Shown here: piece after piece, positions 1-7,547 of the stretch | Layout of the letters: the number at the start of each line of letters is the position of its first letter | How positions within the stretch are numbered: position 1 is the stretch's first letter | DNA from: an uncultured Eggerthella sp. | GTDB lineage: Bacteria > Actinomycetota > Coriobacteriia > Coriobacteriales > Eggerthellaceae | Direction of reading: 5' to 3' | NCBI GenBank assembly: GCA_900538545.1 | Contig: UPYK01000019.1 | Coordinates: forward strand, 1 to 24,732 | DNA: 24,732 nucleotides | Notes under the pieces: generated by a model | Database searches by the model: none | What the model was told of the DNA's origin: nothing | The model's input: only the letters and a program-made list of their open reading frames with translations | Position numbers and translations under genes: made by a program

Positions 1-42
1 TCCGAGCGCGCCGAAGAGCTCCTGCACGTGCACGCGTACTAG
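1..42 (+). CDS. Possible 3' end of an upstream gene (partial)
   Basis: Frame 1 is open from the first base and ends with TAG at 40-42, giving a 13-residue tail (SERAEELLHVHAY). It would converge on hydG, and the two TAG stops share one CTAG palindrome at 39-42. Thirteen residues are too few to name a family, and an open frame this short can arise by chance. Reading it as a real gene end is inference from codon composition and the tidy tail-to-tail arrangement. Confidence 0.3.
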   Translation, partial: SERAEELLHVHAY

Positions 43-1481
43 AACCGCAGGTCGCGCTTACCTTCTTTGATGGCTGCAAGATTCTTCTCGAGCACGGCAT
101 AGACTGGCGCGCGCTTGAAGTCTTCGTTTTCCATTTCGCGTTCGATGAGCGCTTCGCCAAGCGCCCGAGCTTCAGGCGAAGCGTAGTCGAGCAGGTATTC
201 TTCGAGCGTCATAAGAGCATTCGGGTGACAGAAACCTGCGATCTGTTCGTTCTTGCAAAGCTCCATGAAGCGATCACCCTGGCGCCCCGCACGATAGCAT
301 GCCGTGCAGAAGCTGGGAATATAGCCGAGTTCCATGAGCCAGCTGACCACTTCGTCCAAGCTGCGGTTGTCGTAGACGTTGAACTGCGCGGTGCTCTCGT
401 CTTCGTCCTCTTCGCTCACGTATCCGCCCACGCTCGTGCGTGATCCGCCAGAGATCTGCGATACGCCCAGCTCAAGAAGCTGTTCGCGCATGGCTTGTGG
501 TTCGCGCGTCGAGATGATGAGACCGGTGTAGGGAACGGCGATGCGGATGCACGCGACGATCTTCGCGAAGACATCGTCGGGCACACCGTTGTCGAAGGTA
601 TCGGGGTCGATATCGTCTGCCGGGCGCACGCGCGGCACGCTGATCGTGTGCGGACCTACGCCGAACACCGCTTCGAGATGTTCGGCATGCATGAGCAGCC
701 CAGCGAATTCGTAGGCATAGCCCTCCAGGCCGAAGAGAACGCCCAGGCCCACATCGTCGATGCCCGCTTCCATCGCGCGGTCGTGCGCTTCGGTGTGGTA
801 GGCGTAGTTGCTCTTCGGTCCCGTGGGATGAAGTTCCTCATAGCGCTCTTTGTGGTAGGTCTCCTGAAACAGGATATAGGTACCGATCTCGGCTTCCTTG
901 AGCTTGCGGTAGTTCTCGACCGTGGTAGCTGCGATGTTCACGTTCGCGCGACGGATCGCGCCGTTCTTGTGCTTGATCGAGTAGATGGTCTGAAGGCTCT
1001 CGAGCACGTACTCGATCGGATTGTTGATCGGGTCTTCGCCCAGCTCGATCGCAAGGCGCTTGTGACCCTGGTCCTGCAGCGCAATCACTTCGGCGGCGAT
1101 CTCTTCTTGGGTGAGCTTCTTGCGCGGGATCGTCTTGTTCTGCAGATGGTACGGGCAGTACACGCAGCCGTTCATGCAGTAATTCGACAGGTAGAGCGGC
1201 GCGAAGAGCACGATGCGATTGCCGTAATGGTCGTCCTTGATCGCGCGCGCCAGCGCGAAGATGCGCTCGATGCGCGCTTTGTCTTCGCAGGCCAGAAGCA
1301 CGCTCGCTTCGCGGTGGATGAGCCCGTTCCCTTCGGCGGCTTTCTCGAGGATGCGATCGACGAGCGCGAGGTCGGCGGCATCGGCGCGGGCAGCTTCGAG
1401 GGTTGCGAGGATCTCTTCGTGGTTGATGAATTCTTCCGCGTGGGGGGAGGCGGGATCATAGGGCGGGGTAGCAGTGGTCAT
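39..1481 (-). CDS. hydG: [FeFe]-hydrogenase H-cluster maturase HydG (radical SAM tyrosine lyase)
   Basis: HydG cleaves tyrosine with S-adenosylmethionine and supplies the CO and cyanide ligands of the [FeFe]-hydrogenase H-cluster in the cytoplasm. From the chosen start the protein has 480 residues, normal for the family. The radical-SAM motif CMNGCVYC gives C102, C106 and C109. The C-terminal region has CTAC, then RAGRQGDRFMELCKNEQIAG, then FCHP, which is the family's CX2C...C site for the auxiliary dangler cluster. The frame stays open upstream to 1565, but the ATG at 1520 lies only a few bases from the predicted transcription start, so the ATG at 1481 (MTTATPPYD) preceded by GAAAGAG is preferred. 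It is divergent from hydF. Neither hydE nor a hydrogenase catalytic gene is in the window. Identity is very secure; the start is moderately secure. Confidence 0.96.
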   Translation of the reverse strand: MTTATPPYDPASPHAEEFINHEEILATLEAARADAADLALVDRILEKAAEGNGLIHREASVLLACEDKARIERIFALARAIKDDHYGNRIVLFAPLYLSNYCMNGCVYCPYHLQNKTIPRKKLTQEEIAAEVIALQDQGHKRLAIELGEDPINNPIEYVLESLQTIYSIKHKNGAIRRANVNIAATTVENYRKLKEAEIGTYILFQETYHKERYEELHPTGPKSNYAYHTEAHDRAMEAGIDDVGLGVLFGLEGYAYEFAGLLMHAEHLEAVFGVGPHTISVPRVRPADDIDPDTFDNGVPDDVFAKIVACIRIAVPYTGLIISTREPQAMREQLLELGVSQISGGSRTSVGGYVSEEDEDESTAQFNVYDNRSLDEVVSWLMELGYIPSFCTACYRAGRQGDRFMELCKNEQIAGFCHPNALMTLEEYLLDYASPEARALGEALIEREMENEDFKRAPVYAVLEKNLAAIKEGKRDLRF

Positions 1482-1530
1482 GGGCTCTTTCGTTCCGATC
1501 GTGCGTAACGGGTTTTTCATAATCGAGGAA

Positions 1531-1536
1531 TATAAT
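1531..1536 (+). promoter_or_regulatory. Predicted hydF -10 element
   Basis: A perfect TATAAT lies 71 bases before the hydF start, giving a leader of roughly 65 nt. No good -35 is visible at the normal distance. The box overlaps the opposing hydG -10 almost completely, so the two promoters probably cannot be occupied at once. Confidence 0.45.
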
Positions 1537-1561
1537 ACGAATGCGTAAAGGATACCAGCAA
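1532..1561 (-). promoter_or_regulatory. Predicted hydG promoter
   Basis: On the minus strand TTGCTG (1561-1556) and TATTAT (1537-1532) are separated by 18 bases, a sigma-70-like arrangement. The start of transcription would fall near 1525. This supports translation from 1481 rather than from 1565 or 1520. The -10 lies on the same bases as the plus-strand TATAAT proposed for hydF. Confidence 0.5.
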
Positions 1562-1607
1562 ACACGCGCGCCGTGCGGTGTTTCTGTGAACTCTAAGGAA
1601 AGAATCC

Positions 1608-2903
1608 ATGGTCTCTGAACACAACGTCTCGACTCCTTCGCTCGATCTTGACCAGCGTGACGCGCTTTCGGCCACGCCGAAGGGAATGCGCATCACGATC
1701 GGGCTGTTCGGCAGGCGCAATGCGGGCAAGAGCAGTGTGGTGAATGCGCTCGCGCGCCAGCCCGTGAGCATCGTGAGCGAAGTGCCAGGCACCACGACCG
1801 ACCCGGTCGAGCGAGCGATGGAGCTTCTGCCGCTTGGCCCTGTGCTCTTCGTCGACACGGCGGGGATCGATGACGATGCCGAAGTGGTGGGGCAGTTGCG
1901 TGCTGAGACCACGCGCAAGGCGATGAAGGGCTGCGACCTGGCCCTGCTCGTGTATGAGCAGGGTAGGTGGGGAGAGGTGGAGCGCGATCTGCTGGCGGAT
2001 CTTGAGCGTGAAGCGATCCCTGCGGTGGTCGTGGCGAACAAGATCGACCTTGCGAGCGAGGGGGTCGCGAACGAAGGGGCGGGGAGCGATAGGGCTGCGA
2101 GCGATTTCGATCAAGCGGTGCGCGTTTCGGCAACTGAGCGCACAGGCATGGGTGAACTGCTCCAAGCGATCATCGATGCCGCCCCTGAAAGCCTGCTCGA
2201 GGATCCGCCGCTTGCGCGCGACCTGGTCAATCCAGGAGATACGGTCGTGCTCGTCGTTCCGATCGACAAGGAAGCGCCCAAGGGTAGGCTTATCTTGCCC
2301 CAGGTGCAAACAGCCCGCGATCTGCTCGATGGGGGAGCGCTGCCTTATTTGGTGCGCGATACCGAGCTTTCGGCCGCGCTTGCTTCGCTTAAAGAGCCGC
2401 CCGCGCTGGTCATCACCGATTCGCAGGTGTTCCATCGGGTGGCCGAGATCGTTCCCGAGGATGTTCCGCTCACGGGCTTTTCCGTGATAATGGCGCGCGC
2501 AAAAGGAGACATCCATGCGCAAGCCGCGGCGCTCCAGGCGCTTGCGCAGTTGGGAGAAGACGCGCGCATTCTTATTGCTGAAGCATGCACGCACCACCCG
2601 ATCTCGGAGGATATCGGCACGGTGAAGATCCCGCGCTTGTTGCGCAAGAACCTGGGCGAAGGCATCACGATCGACCATGTTCAGGGCAAGGACTTTCCAA
2701 ACGATCTTTCAAGCTACGATCTGGTGATCCATTGCGGAGCATGTATGTTCAGCAGACGCGCGATGCTCTCGCGCATCCAAGCGTGCGAACGGGCAGGCGT
2801 GCCCATCGCGAACTACGGCATGGTGTTGGCGCACTTCGCCGGCATCGCCAACCGCGCCCTCGCCCCCTTCAACCTCGAATTAATCGACCAGCGAAGAGGG
2901 TAA
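1608..2903 (+). CDS. hydF: [FeFe]-hydrogenase H-cluster maturation GTPase HydF
   Basis: HydF is the GTPase scaffold that carries the diiron precursor built by HydE and HydG and delivers it to the hydrogenase. The 431-residue product has a Walker A loop GRRNAGKSS (from residue 35), the G3 motif VDTAG, and NKID as G4. The C-terminal cluster-binding domain has CTHH (C327, H329) and HCGAC (C376, C379), matching the three cysteine ligands of the family. An AAGGAAAG ribosome binding site at 1595-1602 fits the ATG. It is divergent from hydG, so both maturases are likely controlled from one shared promoter region. Confidence 0.96.
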   Translation: MVSEHNVSTPSLDLDQRDALSATPKGMRITIGLFGRRNAGKSSVVNALARQPVSIVSEVPGTTTDPVERAMELLPLGPVLFVDTAGIDDDAEVVGQLRAETTRKAMKGCDLALLVYEQGRWGEVERDLLADLEREAIPAVVVANKIDLASEGVANEGAGSDRAASDFDQAVRVSATERTGMGELLQAIIDAAPESLLEDPPLARDLVNPGDTVVLVVPIDKEAPKGRLILPQVQTARDLLDGGALPYLVRDTELSAALASLKEPPALVITDSQVFHRVAEIVPEDVPLTGFSVIMARAKGDIHAQAAALQALAQLGEDARILIAEACTHHPISEDIGTVKIPRLLRKNLGEGITIDHVQGKDFPNDLSSYDLVIHCGACMFSRRAMLSRIQACERAGVPIANYGMVLAHFAGIANRALAPFNLELIDQRRG

Positions 2904-2929
2904 GGTGCGAGATTCCTCGTCTATCCCAC

Positions 2930-3298
2930 GCAAGCAGCACGCCCAAGGGGCAGACGCTTATAGTGCCCGACCTCCGGCGAAGGCATGGCCCTACAGCTGC
3001 TCGCTTACTGTTAACGTTCTAGATTCCAACCGCGGCTGCGCAAGCGGTCCATACCTTCCCCTCCGGCCAGACCCTATAAGCTAGCAGGTTGAAAAGATCG
3101 GCGAAGGCAGTGAGGTAACGAAGTGACTCTTTTCCGACACTCTAATTATTAATAAAACCCGAGAAAAGCAGTGACGCATGAGCGAATCTGCAAAGTGCAG
3201 ATTCGCGAACAGGGAAACGGGTCACTTCGTACCTCGCAGGCTTTGCCGATCTGCAGATAAGCGGGTAATTACAAATGCCCCTTGGGCGTGCTGCTTGC
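2930..3298. mobile_element. MITE-like element with 23-bp perfect inverted ends
   Basis: Bases 2930-2952 and 3276-3298 are exact reverse complements over 23 bp; the left end begins GCAAGCAGCACG and the right end finishes CGTGCTGCTTGC. They bound a 369-base stretch without a credible gene. The interior contains the 3112-3231 copy of the hairpin repeat, and a small stem ACCGC/GCGGT at 3029-3048. No clear target-site duplication is seen next to the ends. Calling it a non-autonomous mobile element is inference; it accounts for most of the 460-base gap between hydF and the peptidase gene. Confidence 0.5.
3112..3231 (-). repeat. Structured repeat family, copy 1
   Basis: Aligned against the reverse complement of 13817-13935, this segment shares long blocks, for example AATAAAACCCGAG, GACGCATGAGCG and GCGAACAGG. 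In the middle is an 11-bp perfect stem (3182-3192 with 3196-3206) closed by a 3-nt AAG loop. The copies at 13842-13864 and 24693-24717 place hairpins with different stem sequence at the same spot. The strand is chosen so that the end nearest the terminator-like arm in the last copy comes first; this copy has no such arm. Confidence 0.7.
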
Positions 3299-3311
3299 CT
3301 AGCCGGTGCTT

Positions 3312-3317
3312 TATAAT
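3312..3317 (+). promoter_or_regulatory. Predicted -10 for the M16C peptidase gene
   Basis: A perfect TATAAT is followed about 46 bases later by the peptidase ATG. No convincing -35 is visible at 17-18 bases upstream. Its position downstream of the ATG at 3178 argues that the true start of the peptidase is 3364. It begins only 14 bases beyond the right inverted end of the MITE-like element. Confidence 0.5.
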
Positions 3318-3363
3318 TGAACGAAGAAATGAGTACACACCTGCGCAGTACGAAGGATGGAAG

Positions 3364-6261
3364 ATGGACCTTACTCCTGGAGCGAAAGCCTACGGCTTCA
3401 TGGTTGAAACACACGAGAATCTGCCCGAGATCGACGGCACCGCAACCCTCATGCGCCACAAAAGCGGCGCGCGCCTGCTCTATCTGGCAAACGACGACAA
3501 CGACAAAGCCTTCTCTATTGGCTTCAAGACGCCACCAGTGAACGATACAGGCGTCTTCCATATCCTGGAGCATTCGGTGTTGTGCGGTTCGGACAAATTC
3601 CCAGTGAAAGAGCCGTTCGTGAACCTGCTCAAGAGTTCGATGCAAACGTTCTTGAATGCCATGACCTTCGCAGACAAGACGGTCTATCCTGTTTCGAGCA
3701 CGAATGAAAAAGACCTGATGAACCTTATGGACGTCTATCTCGATGCGGTGCTGCATCCTGCCATCTATAAACGCAAAGAGATCTTCGAACAGGAAGGTTG
3801 GCACTACGAGCTTGAGAACACAGACGCGCCGCTCACGTATAACGGCGTGGTGTTCAACGAGATGAAGGGCGTCATGTCCGATCCCGACAACGTGCTCTTC
3901 GACGCGCTCCAAGCGGCGCTCTTTCCCGATACTGCTTATCGCTTCGAGTCGGGCGGCCTGCCGAGCGCGATCCCGAATCTCACCTACGAAGACTTCCTCG
4001 ACAATCACGCGCGTCACTATCAGCTGAACAACAGCTACATCACGCTCTATGGCAACCTCGACATCGACAAGATGCTCGGTTTCTTGGACGCGAACTACCT
4101 CTCTGCGAACAAAGCGCCACAACCTGCAGGCGCGCCGAACCCGCTTGTGATCCAAGACCCTGTTGAAGCACTCGATGTGGTAGTGGAGATGAATACTTCG
4201 CCCGAAAACGCATGCGCAGCTCTCGGCTATGTGGTCGGTACGGCGGCAGATAATGAATGCATCATCGCCGTTGATATCCTTATGGATGCCCTTATGGGGT
4301 CGAACGAGGCGCCGCTGAAGAAGGCGCTGCTCGAGGCAGGGTTCGCAGGTGATGTGTTCGACTACATGAACAAATCGATCCTACAGCCCTTCGTTCTGAT
4401 CGAAGCGAAAGGCATCGAGGCTCAAAAAGCGCACGTGTTCAAGGAATGCCTCGAGCGTGAAGTGCGCAAGCTCGTGGAGGGCGGCATCGACAAACAGCTG
4501 ATCGAAGGAGCGATCGCGCATGCGGAATTCGTGATGCGCGAAGGCGATTTCGGTACATCAACGGGCGTGATCCTGGCGGTGAATGCGCTTTCCGCCTGGC
4601 TCTACGATGATGCCCAGGCCATAGACCCGCTGCGCTACGAAGCCACGTTCGCCACGCTGCGCGAGAAGCTCGAGACCGATTACTTCGAGAAACTGCTCGC
4701 AGAGGTGCTGCTTGAGAACGACCATCGCGCCTTCGTTGAAGTGGTGCCCACCGCCAAAGAGTCGAGCGAGGAGGCAGAACGCCTTGCCGCCATCAAGCAG
4801 ACGCTCGACACCGCACAGCTCGAGGCTATCATGGCCGAGGCCGAAGAACTGCACCGCATTCAGATGGAGCCCGACAGCCCCGAAGCGCTCTCCACGCTTC
4901 CGCTGCTCGAACTCTCCGACATCGCGCAAACGCCTGCGGAGCCAGAGTGGCACTTCGAGGCAGCCACGCCGTTGCCCAGCATCATCCATGAAGTGCCCAC
5001 GCATGGCATCGACTATCTGTCCTACTATTTCTCGCTCGATCACATTACGTATGACGAACTGCCCTACGTCACGCTGCTCGCGAACTTGCTCGGCAAGCTC
5101 GATACCGAACACTACACTGCTTCCGAGATCGATACGCTCTCGCAGCTCTACCTGGGACGTTTGCGTTTTTCCGCCACCACCTACGAGAACGAGACGCTCG
5201 CTCAAGGCATCGCGCCGAAATTCATCGTTTCCGCAAGCGTGCTGTCGAAGAATCTCGACCATGCCATCATGTTGCCGAAAGAGATCTGGGCGCACACGCG
5301 CTTCAACGATCCCGAGCGCATCAAGACCATCTTGTTGCAGCAGCGCATTTCTATGGAGCAGAATTTCCAGGCCATGGGTCATACGAGCGCGCTGGCGCGT
5401 GTTGCCGCTGGTCTTACGCCCGCTGGCAAGCTGCTCGATCAGCTCGCTGGCATCGATTTCTATCAGTTCCTGTGCGATCTGCTCGCGCACTTCGACGAAC
5501 GTGCGGAGGGCCTCATCAAGAAGCTCGAAGTGGTGGCGAAGCGCGTGTTCACTGACGATGTGGTCCTGAGCTTCACCGGTGCGCAAGAAGACCTGGTGCG
5601 CGTGTGGGAAGCGGGTGGGACCTTCGATCTTGAAGAGGGATTTGCCGGCTGCGAACGAACGCTCGTTGTCCCTGAGCCGGTGCCGCAAAACGAAGCCTTC
5701 ATCGTGCCGAGCGATGTTTGCTATGTGGGCGCAGGCGCGAATCGCGCGGCGATCGAGGCGATTCCCTTCGACGGAACGACCAACATCGTCACGCGCGTGC
5801 TCTCGTACGACTACCTTTGGAACGAGGTGCGCGTGAAGGGCGGTGCGTATGGTGCGGGCTTCAAGGCAACGCGTACGGGCACGGTCATGTTCTATTCGTT
5901 CCGCGATCCGAATCTCGATCACACAGTGGAGGTCTATAACGGCTCGGGTGCGTGGCTCGCCGATTTCGATCCCAGCGAAGCGGAGCTGCGCGGTTATATC
6001 ATCAGTGCGGTTGCGGGCTACGATGCTCCGCTCAAGCCGCGTGCTCTGGCGCAGCGTCAGGACAACCACTATTTCGCCAGCTTACCAGCGGATTATCGCG
6101 CGCGCTTGCGTGCCGAGATGCTCTCGACCACCATCGAAGATCTTCGTGCGCGCGGTACGGCGCTCGAACGCTTGAAGGAGCATGAGGTCGTTTGCATCTT
6201 CGGTGGCAAGGAACAGATCGAGGCATCTGATCTTGATTTGAAGATCACAACGCTATACTAG
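3364..6261 (+). CDS. M16C-family zinc metallopeptidase (presequence protease/Cym1-like)
   Basis: The gene encodes a large cytoplasmic-type peptidase of the insulinase clan that probably degrades short unfolded peptides. From ATG 3364 the product has 965 residues, usual for the family. The inverted zinc motif HILEH gives H66, E69 and H70, and NEMKG supplies E166, exactly 96 residues after H70 as in plant PreP. The N-terminal catalytic half is followed by an M16C-associated middle region and a C-terminal inactive half. The open frame extends to 3178, but the extension crosses a repeat element and a TATAAT box and is Cys/Arg-rich, unlike the family. The start at 3364 has GAAGGA just upstream. 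No signal peptide is seen. It stands alone between two promoters. Confidence 0.93.
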   Translation: MDLTPGAKAYGFMVETHENLPEIDGTATLMRHKSGARLLYLANDDNDKAFSIGFKTPPVNDTGVFHILEHSVLCGSDKFPVKEPFVNLLKSSMQTFLNAMTFADKTVYPVSSTNEKDLMNLMDVYLDAVLHPAIYKRKEIFEQEGWHYELENTDAPLTYNGVVFNEMKGVMSDPDNVLFDALQAALFPDTAYRFESGGLPSAIPNLTYEDFLDNHARHYQLNNSYITLYGNLDIDKMLGFLDANYLSANKAPQPAGAPNPLVIQDPVEALDVVVEMNTSPENACAALGYVVGTAADNECIIAVDILMDALMGSNEAPLKKALLEAGFAGDVFDYMNKSILQPFVLIEAKGIEAQKAHVFKECLEREVRKLVEGGIDKQLIEGAIAHAEFVMREGDFGTSTGVILAVNALSAWLYDDAQAIDPLRYEATFATLREKLETDYFEKLLAEVLLENDHRAFVEVVPTAKESSEEAERLAAIKQTLDTAQLEAIMAEAEELHRIQMEPDSPEALSTLPLLELSDIAQTPAEPEWHFEAATPLPSIIHEVPTHGIDYLSYYFSLDHITYDELPYVTLLANLLGKLDTEHYTASEIDTLSQLYLGRLRFSATTYENETLAQGIAPKFIVSASVLSKNLDHAIMLPKEIWAHTRFNDPERIKTILLQQRISMEQNFQAMGHTSALARVAAGLTPAGKLLDQLAGIDFYQFLCDLLAHFDERAEGLIKKLEVVAKRVFTDDVVLSFTGAQEDLVRVWEAGGTFDLEEGFAGCERTLVVPEPVPQNEAFIVPSDVCYVGAGANRAAIEAIPFDGTTNIVTRVLSYDYLWNEVRVKGGAYGAGFKATRTGTVMFYSFRDPNLDHTVEVYNGSGAWLADFDPSEAELRGYIISAVAGYDAPLKPRALAQRQDNHYFASLPADYRARLRAEMLSTTIEDLRARGTALERLKEHEVVCIFGGKEQIEASDLDLKITTLY

Positions 6262-6379
6262 AGAAACCTCTTCACAGCCGCGCGCTATCGAGCGCAGCTC
6301 GCTTGGGAAAGAGCGGCGGCGTTCTCGCGATGCAGGGTGAAGAAACAGCTTGTTGACGAAAGCCTGCAAGCCGCATTTC

Positions 6380-6388
6380 TGCTATAAG
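6380..6388 (+). promoter_or_regulatory. Extended -10 promoter for the membrane protein gene
   Basis: TGC-TATAAG forms an extended -10 (TGn plus hexamer) 28 bases before the ATG. A TTGACG at 6353-6358 is present but 24 bases away, too far for a standard spacer. The ribosome binding site AAGGAG at 6405-6410 follows. Confidence 0.5.
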
Positions 6389-6416
6389 CTTGTGAGCAGA
6401 TGATAAGGAGATTGAA

Positions 6417-7379
6417 ATGAACACTCTTGCGCAAAATCAAAAGGTCGTCAAAGGCCTGAGCATTGCCGCGATCGTGATTTCGGCGCTGGCGATCATCTTT
6501 AGCCTGGTGATGGTCTTCACGGCTTCGGCCACGCTCGCTTATGTGAACGAGACCGTTGCACAATATTCGAGCAGTTATTATTACAACTATTATTATGTTG
6601 ATCCCGATGAGCTTGCTGCGATGTCGTTTGCCGCAACTGCCATGGTCGTGCTTGCAGTCCTTGCAGTTATCTCTGGTGGCTTCCAGCTCTTCGTGTCGAT
6701 CTTCATCTTCCTGAAGCATAAGGACACGGCGAAGCTCAAGACCCTCTTCGTGCTCGCGATCATCGCGGCTGTTGCGAGCTTGGTCGTGGGCGGTATCGTG
6801 AATATCGTGCTCTTCGTGCTCATGGCGGTGTTCATCTATAAGATGCGCAAAGCCATCGTGCCTGCTCCTGCGGTGATGAACGTAGCTGCTGCGTCTACTC
6901 CAACTCCAGTAGCAGCGGCAGCTCCTGCACCCGCGCCGGCTCCCGCAGCAGCCGCGCCAGCAGCGGCGACCCCTGCACCCGCAGCGCCCACGCCGGCTCC
7001 AGCACCAGCTCCTACGCCAGCCGAGCCGACGGCAGCGCCTGTAGCTGCTGCTCCTGCAGCTGCTACGCCCATTCCGCCAGCGCCTCCCGCTCCTGGTGCA
7101 GCACCTACTCCGGCTCCCGCACCCGCCGAAGCGGTTGCGCCGAGCGTTCCTGCTGAAACGATGCAGGCGGTCGAGGCTGAGCTCGACGCTGAGCTGACCG
7201 AAGCTATCGCTGAAGAGACCGCCGAAGTTGCAGCTGCTGAAGCACTGGGCAGTGCAGCAGCGGATCGCGCTGTCGATCAAGCAGTCAACGGTGCAAAAGC
7301 AGGCGAAGTTGACGTGGTTGAAGAGGTTGTCTCCACCGAAGCGATCAACGAGGTCACCAACGACAAGAAGAGCGAATAG
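6417..7379 (+). CDS. Unrecognised membrane protein with Ala/Pro-rich tail
   Basis: I do not recognise this 320-residue protein. The N-terminal half has about four membrane segments, near residues 13-40, 70-97, 106-124 and 126-141. A Tyr-rich stretch (SSSYYYNYYYVD) lies in the first extramembrane loop. Residues 150-240 are almost entirely Ala, Pro and Thr with very repetitive codons. The last 80 residues are acidic and Ala-rich. Start and RBS (AAGGAG, 6 bases before ATG) are clear, and a strong terminator follows, so it is a monocistronic real gene. The Ala/Pro part could be a spacer or a wall-spanning segment; which side of the membrane it faces cannot be settled from sequence alone. Confidence 0.8.
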   Translation: MNTLAQNQKVVKGLSIAAIVISALAIIFSLVMVFTASATLAYVNETVAQYSSSYYYNYYYVDPDELAAMSFAATAMVVLAVLAVISGGFQLFVSIFIFLKHKDTAKLKTLFVLAIIAAVASLVVGGIVNIVLFVLMAVFIYKMRKAIVPAPAVMNVAAASTPTPVAAAAPAPAPAPAAAAPAAATPAPAAPTPAPAPAPTPAEPTAAPVAAAPAAATPIPPAPPAPGAAPTPAPAPAEAVAPSVPAETMQAVEAELDAELTEAIAEETAEVAAAEALGSAAADRAVDQAVNGAKAGEVDVVEEVVSTEAINEVTNDKKSE

Positions 7380-7402
7380 CTCGTTCAGCTCCTGAAGCTT
7401 GT

Positions 7403-7432
7403 AAGGCCAGCGGAATCCCGCTGGCCTTTTTT
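7403..7432 (+). terminator. Strong Rho-independent terminator
   Basis: A perfect 11-bp stem (AAGGCCAGCGG with CCGCTGGCCTT) with a 4-nt AATC loop merges into a run of six T. It lies 23 bases after the stop of the Ala/Pro membrane protein gene. Confidence 0.92.
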
Positions 7433-7461
7433 GATGTCGAACGACCGGGTAGCTTGTCACC
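7433..7461 (+). repeat. Solo copy of the 29-bp repeat arm
   Basis: This 29-bp segment (begins GATGTCGAACGACC, ends GCTTGTCACC) matches the arm at 13963-13991 with two differences. Here it stands alone, directly after the T-tract of the preceding terminator, and no larger element is recognisable beside it. The imperfect self-pairing of the arm (GGTG-C-AAC with GTT-G-CACC) is partly lost in this copy. Confidence 0.75.
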
Positions 7462-7507
7462 GTTTTCCGTTTACGAAGCGAAAGAATCGATCGTAGATAA
7501 AACGCTC

Positions 7508-7513
7508 TATACT
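7508..7513 (+). promoter_or_regulatory. Predicted -10 for ddh
   Basis: TATACT lies 35 bases before the ddh start codon at 7548. There is no convincing -35, so this is a weak call based on position and hexamer only. Confidence 0.35.
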
Positions 7514-7547
7514 AGTAGCGACAAAAACCGCAAGAGGGAAGGCGAAC

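Noticed and set aside
495..1508. 337-codon plus-strand frame opposite hydG
   Set aside because: It mirrors the HydG codons and has no independent start signal.
3178..3363. N-terminal extension of the M16C peptidase to the ATG at 3178
   Set aside because: It crosses the structured repeat and a TATAAT box, and the predicted 62 residues do not look like the family N-terminus.
4558..6069. 503-codon open frame antisense to the M16C peptidase gene
   Set aside because: It is a shadow of the peptidase codons; Arg/His-rich, with no recognisable motif or RBS.
6353..6358. TTGACG as -35 for the Ala/Pro membrane protein gene
   Set aside because: It is 24 bases from the TATAAG, outside the normal 16-18 base spacing; an extended -10 explains the promoter better.
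6285..7460. 391-codon minus-strand frame covering the Ala/Pro protein gene
   Set aside because: Its Arg/Cys/Ser-rich sequence is the complement of the Ala/Pro codon repeats. Its start lies inside the 29-bp repeat arm.
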